From: Lycorma delicatula
Lineage: Eukaryota > Arthropoda > Insecta > Hemiptera > Fulgoridae
Reading direction: 5' to 3'
Length of the DNA: 64,000 nucleotides
Assembly (NCBI RefSeq): GCF_047948215.1
Contig: NC_134455.1
Location: forward strand, 74,735,689-74,799,688
Both the position numbers and the translations under genes were made by a program. The notes below the pieces were generated by a model. That model searched no databases and was not told the DNA's origin. It worked only from the letters and a program-made list of their open reading frames with translations. Below are positions 31,720 to 43,040 of the stretch, piece after piece. Every line of letters starts with the position of its first letter. Position 1 is the first letter of the stretch.

Positions 31720-34638
31720 CTATTCTTTTGTTTCATCTAAATTTAAATTATGCTGGCGTGAACTTATATGAAAATATATATTATTTTTCAAATTATTATA
31801 ATTTATGATTTTAAACTCGCAATAACAAATCCTACATAAAACATAATGAAAATCGTGATTATTTACTATAATATATGAGCGATGTTTAAATAAATTAGAA
31901 GGAAATTCTTTGAAAATTGTTTCTATCATTGCATTTATAGTTTTTGGTACTCTGTAACATGTAGTTTTAGTAACATTTTTTAATCGGATTTCCTTATTTC
32001 TAAGAGAAAATCTTTTACAAAGGTAAATAAAAATATTTCCCTTCTTATAACAATTTCTTATATGTGTCTCAGATTTAAAATGCATGCTGTTATCTTTCCG
32101 TTCAAATGATACTACACACACATCACAAAACATCTGACCATGATATTCACACTTTTTTTGCAAAAACTGCTTCATTAAATCACCATTTCCCTTAAAAACA
32201 AGACCAGACTGATTTATTTTTTCATATTCTTTTAACTTTTTATGAATTTTCCCATTCAGATGTTCAATAATATTAATTTTTGCCTTTTTTACTTCACTTG
32301 ATAAGTAAATTTTGCAAAGGCAAATTTTACAAACTATCTGATTCAATTTACTTTTATAACTAATTAAATATGTTTTATCATCTTCAAATTCATCTAAAAT
32401 TAAACTGAGTACATCTTTAGTTAAATAGTTTTCTTTCTTCAGTAATTTCTTATTTTTATCGACTAAAAATAGATTATTCTTTACTTTATCACAATCATTA
32501 AATCTAATTGAATTTTTTTTATGATAATTTGATATAATATGTTTAAATAGAATATTATTATTAAAAATTGGTGTTTCTTTATCTACTGTATAAAATGTTG
32601 AACAAGCCTTACATTTAATTTTACATACATTAATATCAATATTATTATACACCATAATAAAATCATTAATATTAAAATAATCGATACTATCTGGTATCTC
32701 GTTTAATAATTTTATCAGAAAATCATAATCACTACAATCACTATCAGATGCATCTATATAATTTAACTGGTAACACATACTCATTGTGTGTAAATCTGTA
32801 TTACAATGCTCGACTAATATTTTACTAAAATTTACACAGTTAATATTTTTTTTAAGCAAACCCTCAGTCAAACAGTAATCATGACAAACAGAACAAAAAA
32901 AATCATCGTCTGAATTATATGAAATATATTGTTTAACTGGTTGTAAATTCCATGGAATAAAATATGAAAACAAATTACTTATGAATAACATATTTTTATC
33001 AGTTTCATCAACACAATCTGACTTTATATCTACTCTATTATTGGTATTTTTATGTTTGTTACTTATAATGTTTTTCATCTCATCTATATAAACATTACTT
33101 AATATTTTTAATTTATTTTGTAAATTAGCATCTTTTTTATCACGTTTGCTGTCACACATAAGAGAAGCATAACTGAGACTGACATTACGTAATTTTTTTA
33201 TATGTTTATTACCATAAAAATGATCTAAGAGAAATTTATTATTGTGATTATGTAATCTAATAACACAGCTACATAAAGTACATTTATATAATGAAGTGCT
33301 TACATAAGTTATATAATTTCTATTAAATATAATTCTTTCATCAGTGTTTCTGAATATAAAATCAATATTTTTATCACGTCCCTTAAAATTTTTAGTATCT
33401 GATGACTGATTATCAGAAGTTGTAATAGTGAGATTTGAAGTACTATTTTTAACATAACTAGAATTCTGTCTACTAGTCACTGATATGAAATAATGTTTTG
33501 GTTGAATACATTTTAATTTCGTTAAATGTTTATTACTATATAAATGGTCTAACAAAACGTAATTATTATCGTCATCTAACTCAATATTGCAGTCACATAA
33601 TGAACATTTACATTCAAATTTGCTTATACAAGTTAAATAATCTCTATTAAATAAAAGATTTTTATCCAATTTTTTTAATATGAAATCAGTTCTTTCATCC
33701 TTCTTCTTATTTTCTTTACTACCTACTAACTGATTATCATAAAAAGAAGGAACTGAAGTAATATTAACAATTTCATTAATACTAGAATTCTTAGATGTAC
33801 TGTCACTGTTACTGTTAAAGCGATCATCAACAAGTTTGCTAGTAATATCACTCGTTTTAGTAAGCTCCTTACATGATTGTAATTGAATATGCTTTTTACT
33901 AATAACATGTGTTTTAATATTATATATATTAGAATTAACATCATCAGATAATTGTGGTAAAAAACTATTACAGAAATAACAATATACAGTATTATTATTC
34001 TGATTAATAACAATTCCATAATCTTTTAATTTATTGCAATCAAAATCTTTTTCCCATTCAAATGAATGAGAATTTGAAGGAATATTTACAATCTTAGTAC
34101 TAAAAGTTTTAGATGTACTGTTACTGTTAAAAAGATCATCATCAAGTTTACTAGTAATGCTACTACTAGTTTCACAAATGTTAGATAATTTTAACTGAAT
34201 ATGTTTTTTACCTGTAATATGTGTTTTAATATTATATTTATTAGCATTAACATTACATGATAATTGGGGTAAAGATTTTCTACAGAAATAACAATATATA
34301 CTATTATTATTCTTATTAATTAAAATTCCATGATCTTTTAATTTATCATGATCAAAACCTTTCTCCCAGTCAAATGAATCTATTTTTACATTATTTTCAG
34401 TTTTATCTGTTGTTAATTTATTATCAAGATATGAAGAACAATCATTATTGTATGACTGAAGTCTTTTCAAACGTTGATGTTTTTTACCATTAGCATGTAC
34501 ATTTAAATTATTAACAAAATCATTTGAATTTACACCTAATGTCAATTCACATTTACATATATTACAATAACTTCTTCCATGTGTGTTTTGATATAATGAT
34601 ACATCAATAATATTGCTAAAATCTCTATCAAATGGCAT
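31720..34638 (-). CDS. Ten-finger C2H2 (C-x2-C ... H-x5-H) zinc-finger protein, 972 aa
   Basis: One intact reading frame of 972 codons. ATG at 34638-34636 is the first start: an in-frame TGA lies 24 bases upstream, and a splice acceptor (TTTTGTTTCAG, ending 34735) precedes it, so a 5' UTR intron is likely and the coding region is a single exon. Ten zinc-binding units are visible with first/last ligands near residues C25-H54, C116-H146, C220-H250, C345-H371, C453-H479, C582-H617, C676-H706, C770-H799, C838-H859 and C935-H963. Every one has C-x2-C and H-x5-H, while the middle spacing varies from 11 to 25. Several have the GKKH or NKH ending seen in U1/matrin/JAZ-type fingers, which bind RNA, often double-stranded. 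Residues about 88-186 and 192-296 are a tandem duplicate, as are about 315-372 and 423-480. Linkers are rich in N, S, K and D, as in disordered regions. No membrane segment or transposase motif. Likely an intracellular nucleic-acid-binding protein; target unknown. The long middle spacing is unusual for any finger class I know. Confidence 0.85.
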   Translation of the reverse strand: MPFDRDFSNIIDVSLYQNTHGRSYCNICKCELTLGVNSNDFVNNLNVHANGKKHQRLKRLQSYNNDCSSYLDNKLTTDKTENNVKIDSFDWEKGFDHDKLKDHGILINKNNNSIYCYFCRKSLPQLSCNVNANKYNIKTHITGKKHIQLKLSNICETSSSITSKLDDDLFNSNSTSKTFSTKIVNIPSNSHSFEWEKDFDCNKLKDYGIVINQNNNTVYCYFCNSFLPQLSDDVNSNIYNIKTHVISKKHIQLQSCKELTKTSDITSKLVDDRFNSNSDSTSKNSSINEIVNITSVPSFYDNQLVGSKENKKKDERTDFILKKLDKNLLFNRDYLTCISKFECKCSLCDCNIELDDDNNYVLLDHLYSNKHLTKLKCIQPKHYFISVTSRQNSSYVKNSTSNLTITTSDNQSSDTKNFKGRDKNIDFIFRNTDERIIFNRNYITYVSTSLYKCTLCSCVIRLHNHNNKFLLDHFYGNKHIKKLRNVSLSYASLMCDSKRDKKDANLQNKLKILSNVYIDEMKNIISNKHKNTNNRVDIKSDCVDETDKNMLFISNLFSYFIPWNLQPVKQYISYNSDDDFFCSVCHDYCLTEGLLKKNINCVNFSKILVEHCNTDLHTMSMCYQLNYIDASDSDCSDYDFLIKLLNEIPDSIDYFNINDFIMVYNNIDINVCKIKCKACSTFYTVDKETPIFNNNILFKHIISNYHKKNSIRFNDCDKVKNNLFLVDKNKKLLKKENYLTKDVLSLILDEFEDDKTYLISYKSKLNQIVCKICLCKIYLSSEVKKAKINIIEHLNGKIHKKLKEYEKINQSGLVFKGNGDLMKQFLQKKCEYHGQMFCDVCVVSFERKDNSMHFKSETHIRNCYKKGNIFIYLCKRFSLRNKEIRLKNVTKTTCYRVPKTINAMIETIFKEFPSNLFKHRSYIIVNNHDFHYVLCRICYCEFKIINYNNLKNNIYFHISSRQHNLNLDETKE

Positions 34639-34734
34639 TGTGCAGTTGACCCAGTTTCTTCAAGCGATTTTTTTTTCAAGTAAATCTTATGATCAGCTAA
34701 TACTATAAATAGAAAATCCAGTTTCCAAATTTAT

Positions 34735-34745
34735 CTGAAACAAAA
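34735..34745 (-). promoter_or_regulatory. Splice acceptor upstream of the zinc-finger gene
   Basis: On the minus strand a pyrimidine run TTTTATTTTTGTTTCAG ends at 34735. The exon would start at 34734, 96 bases before the ATG. The matching donor was not identified. Confidence 0.55.
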
Positions 34746-35100
34746 ATAAAATATGAAAATGCAATAAAACTTATGTGTTATAATATTTCTAATAAATGTT
34801 TTTGAAAAAAACAAAAATTTAAGCAGCAACTAAAAAGCTAAGTATGTATACTGAGCATATTAATAGAAGACTAATACAAGTAAATAGGGTCTGTATTGGA
34901 ATTTTAGTTGCGGTAAACAGAAGAGTTATGGAACTTTCAACTCAAGTCATTGCCAGTAATGAAACATGATTACAGAGTTGAAGTGTGCTGCTGGTGGTGA
35001 AGTGAATCACTTTAAGTGGCATCATTCTTGTTTTATGAAAAACTATAAGTATTTCTGTACACTGGATGATGATGGCCACTATTCAACTTTGAATACTTTC

Positions 35101-36010
35101 TTTTTTTTTTTTTTTTTTTGACTCTGCTCCCCTGGGCCGGTCCGACTGGTTGGTATTACGCCACCCAGGGGAGTGCCTGTTATACTCTAATGGGCCTCCC
35201 CACCTACCGGCTGTATGTCCGGCAAAGCAGGTCGGCCCACCGGTCAGGTCTTTTGAGTCTCATTTGCCCTTCTGTATCGCTATGCCATACCTTGGAAAGT
35301 CGTGACGCATCGATGGGTCTTTTACACTTGTATAGACCTATTCTCCCTCGGAGTCCCCAGTGGATCCTTGGAACTGACACACCTAAGCATGCCAGCCCTC
35401 ACCACTGGGGCTATCCACCCTACCCTAATTCTACCCTATTCACTCAGAAGCCCAGTTTCCTCTCGTCTTCGTTTTCTACTGTTAAGATATTCCTGATAGT
35501 TCCTTCAATTCTTTTCAAATTGTCCTCAATATGTAGCATGTTACTCGTAATCTCCTCAGGTCTCATCGTTGATAAATTTGTGTCTCGTCTATTTTGTATC
35601 CATCTGATGCATTCCTTGAAGGTGTGGTCTGCATCGTCCTCAGTGCCGCAGTACATACAGGCCGGCGTTTGTCTTCTCCCAACTCTGTGAAGGTAATAAT
35701 TAAAATTACCGTGGCCCGTAAAGTACTGCGACAAAAAGAAGTCCACCTCCCCGTGTTTCCAATTGATCCAACTCTCAAGGTCAGGGATTAGCTGTTTTGT
35801 TCTGCTAGCAGGTCCTACCTCTCTTTACCTTTCTTTCCACCTAGTTATCAGCCTATGCTTAGCCTCCTGAGTTTCCAGTCCTTGCGATATCTCTACCCTG
35901 TAATGGGCCATTAAGTCGATTGGAGGTACTGCTGCCAAAACGCAAAGTGCCTCATAGGAGACTGTTCTGTAAGCGGAAACCACTCCCAGCAGTCTATTTT
36001 TGTTTTTCTT
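35101..36010 (-). mobile_element. R1-like non-LTR retrotransposon, 3' end (5'-truncated)
   Basis: The plus strand begins with a T run (35101-35119), the poly(A) tail of a minus-strand element. Minus-strand reading from about 36000 gives LLGVVSAYRTVSYEALCVLA, AVPPIDLMAHYRVEISQGLE and AKHRLITRWKERV. After a shift come FFLSQYFTGHGNFNYYLHRV and GRRQTPACMYCGTEDDADHTF.ECIRW (35690-35600), the C-terminal zinc-knuckle-like C-x2-C-H-C region of R1/LOA-type ORF2. Then about 330 bases of 3' UTR richer in C+G than the surroundings. The rest of the element was probably lost by 5' truncation at insertion. Confidence 0.8.
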
Positions 36011-37860
36011 GATTCATAATGAAGTATTCCTGTGAATTGGCTTGGTTTCCTATAATTGTCATACCAAATGGAACAATTACTGCACCAAGTTTATTGTGAA
36101 ATGTTCCAAAAATTGCAAAATGCTATTAAAGAGGCCAATAAAGATTTGTTGAATGATAATGCTCATCCATATTCTGTAGCTGTTACATCATAGTCTGGGA
36201 AAACTCAAGATGGGATGTTTTCAGTTAACCATCACTCAGATCAAACTTATTTTTTCAAATTACTTGTCCCAGTTAAATATGTTAAAGAATTTTTTCGATA
36301 ATAGACTTGTAAGTGATGATGACAAACCTAAAGAATGGTTAAGTAAATAGGTGGCAAAAACTCTGATTGTAATTAGAAGCTTATAGTCACAACAACAAAA
36401 GCCTCAGTATTAGCAGAAAAAATCTCTTTTAACAAAATATAGAGCCTATTGCTTCCCCACCTTTAAGACTTGTTTAAAAATGAAACAGGCTTAAGATTAC
36501 ATACATTATTACTTAGCCAAATATTCAAAAAGTAATTTATCTCCAAAGTAATGATAAAAAAAAATACAAAATACATTAAGTTTTATTGTTGGTATGGCTT
36601 AATGTATCACTACTGTTGGGGAAAAATTAAAAGTAAATTTTTCTAATCTCTTGAAAACTATTTCGGCGAAAAAATATAATAATTTCATAAAATTCCACTA
36701 ATTTTAGATGTGTAATGTTCAATTCCATCATATAAAGATGGAAGTTTTTTCACTCCCTTTAATAAGAGATCTCTGAAACCAAAGCAAAATTATTGTTCTA
36801 TCTTGTAAATTATTCCAGCTATATCTACAATCTTATAAAAATCCAGATACCCTTAAAAATCAAACTGTTAACTAGTCTGAAGTGCAATAAAAGAATGATA
36901 GATCATTTTTTAGGAGACGACCATACAAATAAAAAACTGTTTGACTACAATTAACAATAAATATTTGTCACTTTTCTTGAAATATAATTTTTAGCCAGCA
37001 CCTACTGCATTCATTTATTATTTTTAAATTTTATGAAAGTTATTTTTAGATGTAGCTTTTTCTTTTGAAGTCAAAATTAATGAACAAAATGTAATTACTT
37101 AAAACATTTGAAAATAAATTCATATATTATCTAAAAGTGCACTAAGTAATGTATATGATACACAACATGCCTTTTTACTGTATTTGTTTGTTGTTGGTAA
37201 TGTGGGAAAAATCTGCCCTGACAGTGTGTGAAGAATATTTCTGTAAGTTACAAAAGGGATCGGATAAATGATTTTCAAATTCAATACATTGAATTTAGTG
37301 TATATCCGATCGCTTTATATTCACGTTACTGTACTAAAAGAGTTGGATCACGTAACCTAACTGTACTAGTATTATCCACAAGTGTACTGTATTTGTGTAT
37401 ATTTGTATCTGTGAAAGTTGTTAAAAATTATGATTAATTAAAATAACATAAAATAGTAATACAAGCACAGTGCATAAAGTAAAAAAAGTACCAACCATAA
37501 GCAATATTAATCAGTACGTACTGCGAAGTTCTTAGTCTAGATTAACATTGAATTAATCTTCATATATAATAAATGGACACAGTTGTACGATATTATAGAA
37601 ATTATTGTTGTAATTAAAAACAAATTACGACTACAAATGTGGTCAACTGCAAAGACCTAACAGATAAATCGAGACTGCGTGGCAAGCAACCCTACGAATG
37701 TGACACAGCTGCTTTATTAGAAGCGGTTATAAAGTCGATATATCCTTTGTAATGAACCGAGTCGCTACATCATTCACACAGAGCAGTGAACATCACTAGG
37801 TTATTTTTTAGCAGCTGACGAGTGTAGAAAATGAATGCCATTGCATTTTCCAATAACTAG
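36010..37860. other. AT-rich stretch, unassigned
   Basis: Scattered plus-strand fragments at 36070-36500 (for example NDNAHPYSVAVTS and LVSDDDKPKEWLSK) suggest an eroded coding element, but I cannot identify it. From about 37500 to 37860 CpG becomes more frequent. No gene called. Confidence 0.4.
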
Positions 37861-38142
37861 GGTGCCAAGAGGTGCATCCCTGCTACGCCGTTAGGCATTA
37901 GCACCGAAAGGACTGAAGGGGAATTTGTCTTACAACGAAACACATATGCGGCTAGTCTCCCAAGGTCCGTCCGAGTAAAATTTTCAATCTGCTTTAAAGG
38001 ATCAGAACGCAATACACAACTCTGTTCACTAAAAAAGTATGACTGCCAAATTAACGGGATTACCGTTTACCCACTAGATAAGAAAAATGACACAGCAGCA
38101 AGGGATTCTGTCTACATTATGCGATTAGTAAGGGGTACATAA
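37861..38142 (+). pseudogene. Possible LINE ORF1 fragment
   Basis: An open frame of 93 codons without a proper ATG start, following TAG at 37858. It contains RTEGEFVLQRNTYAASLPRS, VRVKFSICFKGSERNTQLCS and ARDSVYIMRLVRGT. Its G+C content is higher than the neighbourhood, and its place about 550 bases before a LINE endonuclease on the same strand suggests the preceding ORF of that element. No zinc knuckle is seen, so the assignment rests mainly on position. Confidence 0.3.
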
Positions 38143-38245
38143 ATCTGCCACTATCCTTGTGTTACGTTCCTTTCCAAGATGACTACCACAAAACCAATAG
38201 AATTTTTGTTATTTTGGTTTTTTACTCTATATTATTCTTTCCATA

Positions 38246-38247
<2 letters not shown>

Positions 38248-38295
<48 letters not shown>

Positions 38296-38402
38296 TATAT
38301 ATATATATATTAGATATATATATATATATCTAATATATATATATATATATTATTTTTATTTTTATATATTATTATTATTTTTTTCTAATATATATATATA
38401 TA

Positions 38403-38469
<67 letters not shown>
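38248..38469. repeat. TA microsatellite with interspersed TCTAATATA/TATTAGATA blocks
   Basis: Long (TA)n runs broken by ATTAGATAT and ATCTAATATA units in both orientations, giving nested palindromes. A non-TA piece (TTATTTTTATTTTTATATAT) lies near 38350. Confidence 0.9.
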
Positions 38470-38470
<1 letters not shown>

Positions 38471-38639
38471 TTTTTTGGTAACTGAGGGATGAAGTTGGCG
38501 CGTACGGGTTCAGACCTTAATATCCCCTGAGTGGTTCTAAACACCCTACGACTTTAATACCTAGAACGTCACAAATCGTGATCTCCTATCTATATCAACT
38601 ACCACTCAACATACAGCAGACTCTTTCCAGGGTCAGTAC

Positions 38640-39700
38640 AAGAATATTGGTTGTGTTCTAAATATGTAGTACTTTAACGCTAAGGACCTAAGTAAGTCAA
38701 AGTATGAGTATTTAAGCAAAATCTTCCTCGAAAACAGCGTCGATATTCTTGCACTACAAGAAACTTATATTAAAAATCCAGAAAACTGTGCAAGAGATAA
38801 TATCCCGAGTATAGACTTGTTTAGGCTATTGGTCATAGAATATATGGTGTGGCGACGTAAGTGGAAAAGGATATCTCTATGAGATAACAGATACTAGCCA
38901 CAAAGCTTCTGATGACAATTTATTTATATTGGCAGTAAAAGTGTCTGAAACGAATATATTTAATATTAATAAGCCTCCTAACATTCATAATCCCAACACT
39001 GTGGTTTTGGATAACCAACCTTTTTTGTTAGGGGCTTCAATAGTCATTATAGTTTCTGGGGATAATCGTCCGATGATGATAGTGTCACAAGCGACCAGCT
39101 GGGCCGAGAATAACTTCTTAATATTTGATGCAAAGGATGCACTTTCTACTCGGCTCGGTGGCGTCGTGGTTACTCATTAGATTTGCGCTTTTTTTCCTGT
39201 GATAGATGTTTAAAATCCTTGACGTGGTAGGAGGTTTTTGAGCCTTTCCCAAACCAGCAGAGGTCTGTCATGATTACCACTGGATTCCAGATCTTCCAAA
39301 GTTATTGGAAGAGCCTTTACCACATGGCCTGAACATGACATCAGATATATTCCTCCTATAATAAAAACTTATGATTGATTCACCAGTCTCATATTATATT
39401 CTGCAAAAGGCTACATTCCGTAAGGTTATAGAAGGAATTATATTCCAGATTGGAGTCAAGAATGTGAGGATCTTTATCAGGAGTTTAATGAGTCCTGAAA
39501 CTCCGACACAGATGACAGACTGCTCAGCTTTCTCAACACAGCAAGAGAAAAGCGGGTAGTCACTGTGAAAACCTGGATTTTACCCGTAGCAGTCAAAAAG
39601 CTTCGTCATTTCTTAGAAGAATTTCCATTGGTAAGCCTTCAACTCAATGAGCAGTGTCGCATCCTGAACCTTAAGCCACAGCTAAGCGAATTGTGGTTTT
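38640..39700 (+). mobile_element. Non-LTR retrotransposon endonuclease region
   Basis: Plus-strand text from 38695 reads SKYEYLSKIFLENSVDILAL followed by QETYIKNPENCARDNIPSID, the EEP nuclease start with the conserved QE. Then DNLFILAVKVSETNIFNINK and PNTVVLDNQ (38918-39030). After shifts come remnants of YVGDFNSHH.WGY (39030-39075), ATSWAENNFLIFDAKD near 39092-39135, and LCFFSCDRCLKSLDVVGGF near 39183-39235. Near 39540-39610 there is a further matching passage (LDFTRSSQKA). The element stops at 39712, where an unrelated transposon begins. No reverse transcriptase is present. Confidence 0.75.
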
Positions 39701-39711
39701 GTCAAAGTTCC

Positions 39712-39930
39712 CATGATGCACCAAAGTGCATTAAACGTACCAGTTTATAATAAATGTTCAAAAATGAGCCCGCCTTTTTCAACACATTTCTTGGTACGCT
39801 TCTTTACTGCTTTTATTGCTCTTTTTATTTCTTCAGGGTTGTCCTTAAGTTGCTCAACCGCATCCATAATGCAGACAATTAATTTTTCACGAGAATGCAT
39901 TTTTGTTTTGTATACAATATTTCTCAATGC
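39712..39930 (-). pseudogene. Transposase C-terminus, inverted relative to its own flank
   Basis: The minus-strand frame reads MRNIVYKTKMHSREKLIVCI, MDAVEQLKDNPEEIKRAIKA and VKKRTKKCVEKGGLIFEHLL, the intact C-terminus of the same transposase family as 22954-23520. The right-hand flank (39926 onward, CTAGTGTACTGTACTGTTTC) continues the family's 3' UTR, but in plus orientation, whereas this coding segment is in minus orientation. A segment of roughly 215 bp has thus flipped within the copy. Confidence 0.75.
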
Positions 39931-40410
39931 TAGTGTACTGTACTGTTTCTAAACAAAATTTGAATTTATCTAACTTTTTGTTTTATTCAACTTATCTTGC
40001 ACTTTTTTGTTCACTTACCTATACAATTGTTGTTGAAAAGTTTTATGTGTTTATTACCCGTTTAACAAAGTACGTAAAAAAAAAATAGGGTATTTTACCC
40101 TAATTTATTGGTTTTCACCCCAAATTTCTTATAAACTATTGCAGATACGGTTCTCCGACCTATTTTATTAAATTTTTCGAGTAAAAAAACATATATGATC
40201 ACTAATTCTATCTCTTAATTAACGTCTTAAAAATTTCAGTACGACTTCATTTCACCGGGGTAGCTGAAATCCGAGCGAAATCTTTCACTAGCCGTAACTC
40301 GCAAACGAAGCATTTCAGGATATATGTTTATATGTACTTTTTCCATTATTTTCACGAGTAGAGTAGGTTATGAAAGTCCTGGGAGAACGTCGTGATACAT
40401 TCTGTACATT
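39931..40410. repeat. 3' region of the 23-kb mariner-like family, second copy
   Basis: Collinear with 23540-23970: TTTGTTTTATTCAAC, an A-rich patch with TAGGGTATTTTACC, then TCAGTACGACTTCATTTCAC, GGGGTAGCTGAAATCCGAGC, CCGTAACTCGCAAACGAAGC and TTTTCACGAGTAGAGTAGGT. It appears less decayed than the first copy, since CpG positions remain CG where the first copy has CA or TG. Confidence 0.75.
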
Positions 40411-40419
40411 TAACTATAT

Positions 40420-43040
40420 TGTAACGTTTTATTATTTTTTTAAAAATGAAATTAAATTATACTAGTTCAAATAATTAGAAGGAAAAATTAGTTAAATGGT
40501 GAAGTTGAAAAACGTACAGCTTTTATAATCATAATTAATTCGTAAAAAGTTGGAGTGCCACGTACATTTATAAACCTTTCCAATTCTTCTTGTATTGGAA
40601 AATAAATTATAGAAGTGACTTTTCCGGTCTACCTTCACAATTGGTGTACACCCATTCGTTTTGTTCTTTCCAACGAATATAATCAAAAATTAGCTTAATT
40701 AATTAATTTTTTCCAATTCTAATTATTTTAACTAGTGTAATTTCATTAATTAAATTAACAGAAAAATAACACGTTATAATATATTAAAAAATATATAGAT
40801 ATATTTATCGTGATCACACGATATATATATAATATCTGGCTGATTTATCAATATCAGCCAGCTATTATTAGCGTAAGTATTTTCGCTTCTGTAAGGTCAC
40901 CGTTTTTTCCTAAACTTCAACATCCTCATTTCCTTTCACGAGCCGTCTATCATTGTAACGTGACGTGTTAAAACGTAAAATATAAACGAAAAGTTTTATT
41001 GCTTATGAGAAAAAGATCCGATAAACGCTTCGATCAAAACAGCTACGTGATTACTACCTTTAATCGATTTAGAGCAATCGCTAGTTTGTAATCGATAAGT
41101 CGTAATAACTATGTCATCGTTTATAAATGAAAATTGATTTTTCAGTTCTCCGCGATGTTTAAGCGTATTTGCATTTCTTATGACTTACGATCTGCCCATG
41201 ACGGTTGGCGATGATATTAATTAAAATTTGTAACTATTATAACGACAAAACGAACTAAATTTTATGTTAAAACGTAGTCCTTGTAACCATACTCGGTAAT
41301 GTCTTTCAAGGTAATTTATATGTTAATCAATTTTTTTTTCTATGTATGGGACTAACCTTTTACTTTTTATGCTTGTTTTGCTATTATTTCGTGTAATTAT
41401 TTTCTTCTATTAGTAATATCGAACTTTTTATTTATTAGTTTTATATCTGTATCCCCTATTTTGACTGAAGATTTCTTGGTAAAGAACCGTATAATTTACA
41501 GTATGAAATTCAGTAGATGGAGTTTTTTACCGAAAACTATTGGACTCTTAGGTTACTGTTAATTACAATACTAGTCGAAGTATCGATGCGTTTCGCTAAA
41601 CGCATAGTGTTGAAGTTTTGAGTTTGAAAGATGGTAACATATGATTCATAACCTCGAATGTTTCTTGCTGCAACTTTATTTCATTTTCATTGTTATGTAC
41701 TTTTATCATTTTGTTGTGAAGAGATATACTTCAAGTAAGTTTAATTTCAAAAATTTAACTTTCTTTCACTGAAGTGTGAAGGATTACTTATTCACTTGCC
41801 TCCTTTTTTAAACTTAGTAATACAATCTACCAAAAAGAGTAATCTGTATATTTATTGAGATTACAAACATATATACATTGTATTTATTTCTTTATTTCAA
41901 AATAACAATGCCTAATTAGTCACTTTATATCAGATGAAATTTCAAGCATGTGAAAAGTGGTGGCTAATTGGTATTTGAATCCGGAATTTATAAATAGAAT
42001 AACAATGAAATGATAAAACGCTTAATTGTGGAGTTTCAATTTAATGAGTTGTACTGACAAACTTTAGTTATGATGTTTTCTTTTCCTTAAAAAATAATTT
42101 AATTATGCATCCAAAAACAAATATTTTCATTTCATTATTTTATTTATTAATTGTAATTAAAATGTTGTGTAACTTGAAATTTTAGGTTGCCTTGTTATCC
42201 TCCCCCCATTAATTTTTTGTATATTTCAGACAGGAAATTACACTAGGATTTCAGAAAAAAATATTTAAAAATTCTTAATTTTATTTTTTTTTACAGAGTT
42301 GGTTAACAGGGATTTACAGTATAGAGAATTAATGAGAACTGTGGATTATACATCTGAAAAGTAATAGGAGTGAAGAAACTATTTTTAGGTTTACATAAAA
42401 GAGATTCATGTCCATTTTCTCATCAATATATGTATATATGTTCCAAGGCTTATTCTTCAAAATGATTAATTTCAGTGATTCTTTTTTATTTTGTGGAGTA
42501 AGTTCCTCTGATGGTCCCATTATGTTATTCTGTTCAATTAAATGTTATATTAAAAAAAATTATTTATGGTAATTTAAAGATTTTTTGTTGTTATTGCTTA
42601 TTGTTATATGTAGTAATATTATTGTCTGATGTTCAATGTTTATTCACTGTACTTTGATACAAAAAAATAAAGAAAATTAATTGCAAAGCTTAGATTAAAA
42701 AATAATAAATATTCCTGAATTCCAAAAAACGTAGCTCGTGCCCTGTTAGAGACTCAGTTTATTTCTTTCTATTCTGTTTTTTAATTTTTCTACAGGTTCT
42801 CATAGTATGTATCTCTTGAAAACAGATTTTTTTTTCATTTTTAGAGAATTTTTTTGTCAGTTCATGTAGTAAATAAAAATAATATATTTATGTATATTTC
42901 ATCATATTTGCATTTCCACTACTGCTTCAAACTATATTTGGATTTTTTAAAGATAATTACTTATTTTTGTTATTTTGCCCTAAAAATATAATTTTAAGTA
43001 TTATGCATTTAAATTTTTATATATATTCGATTTGTTTTAT
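40420..43040. other. Intergenic or 5' intron region upstream of the ankyrin gene
   Basis: No coding frame. The part 40900-41300 is comparatively rich in CG dinucleotides (CGTGACGTGTTAAAACG, several ATCGAT or TCGATAAG blocks) and could be a promoter region. A possible 5' UTR exon ends at 41734 with GTAAGT donor at 41735-41740. If used, it would join the acceptor at 43045. Confidence 0.35.
41735..41740 (+). promoter_or_regulatory. Candidate splice donor for the ankyrin gene 5' UTR
   Basis: TTCAA then GTAAGT, a strong consensus about 1.3 kb upstream of the acceptor at 43045. The pairing is inferred. Confidence 0.25.

Noticed and set aside
33726..34019. A 97-codon minus-strand hydrophobic frame
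   Set aside because: It overlaps the zinc-finger gene in another frame; its leucine/isoleucine richness is a by-product of the AT-rich codons of that gene.
35118..35690. A 190-codon plus-strand frame
   Set aside because: It is the antisense of the R1-like LINE C-terminus and 3' UTR, where the minus-strand reading has clear family motifs.
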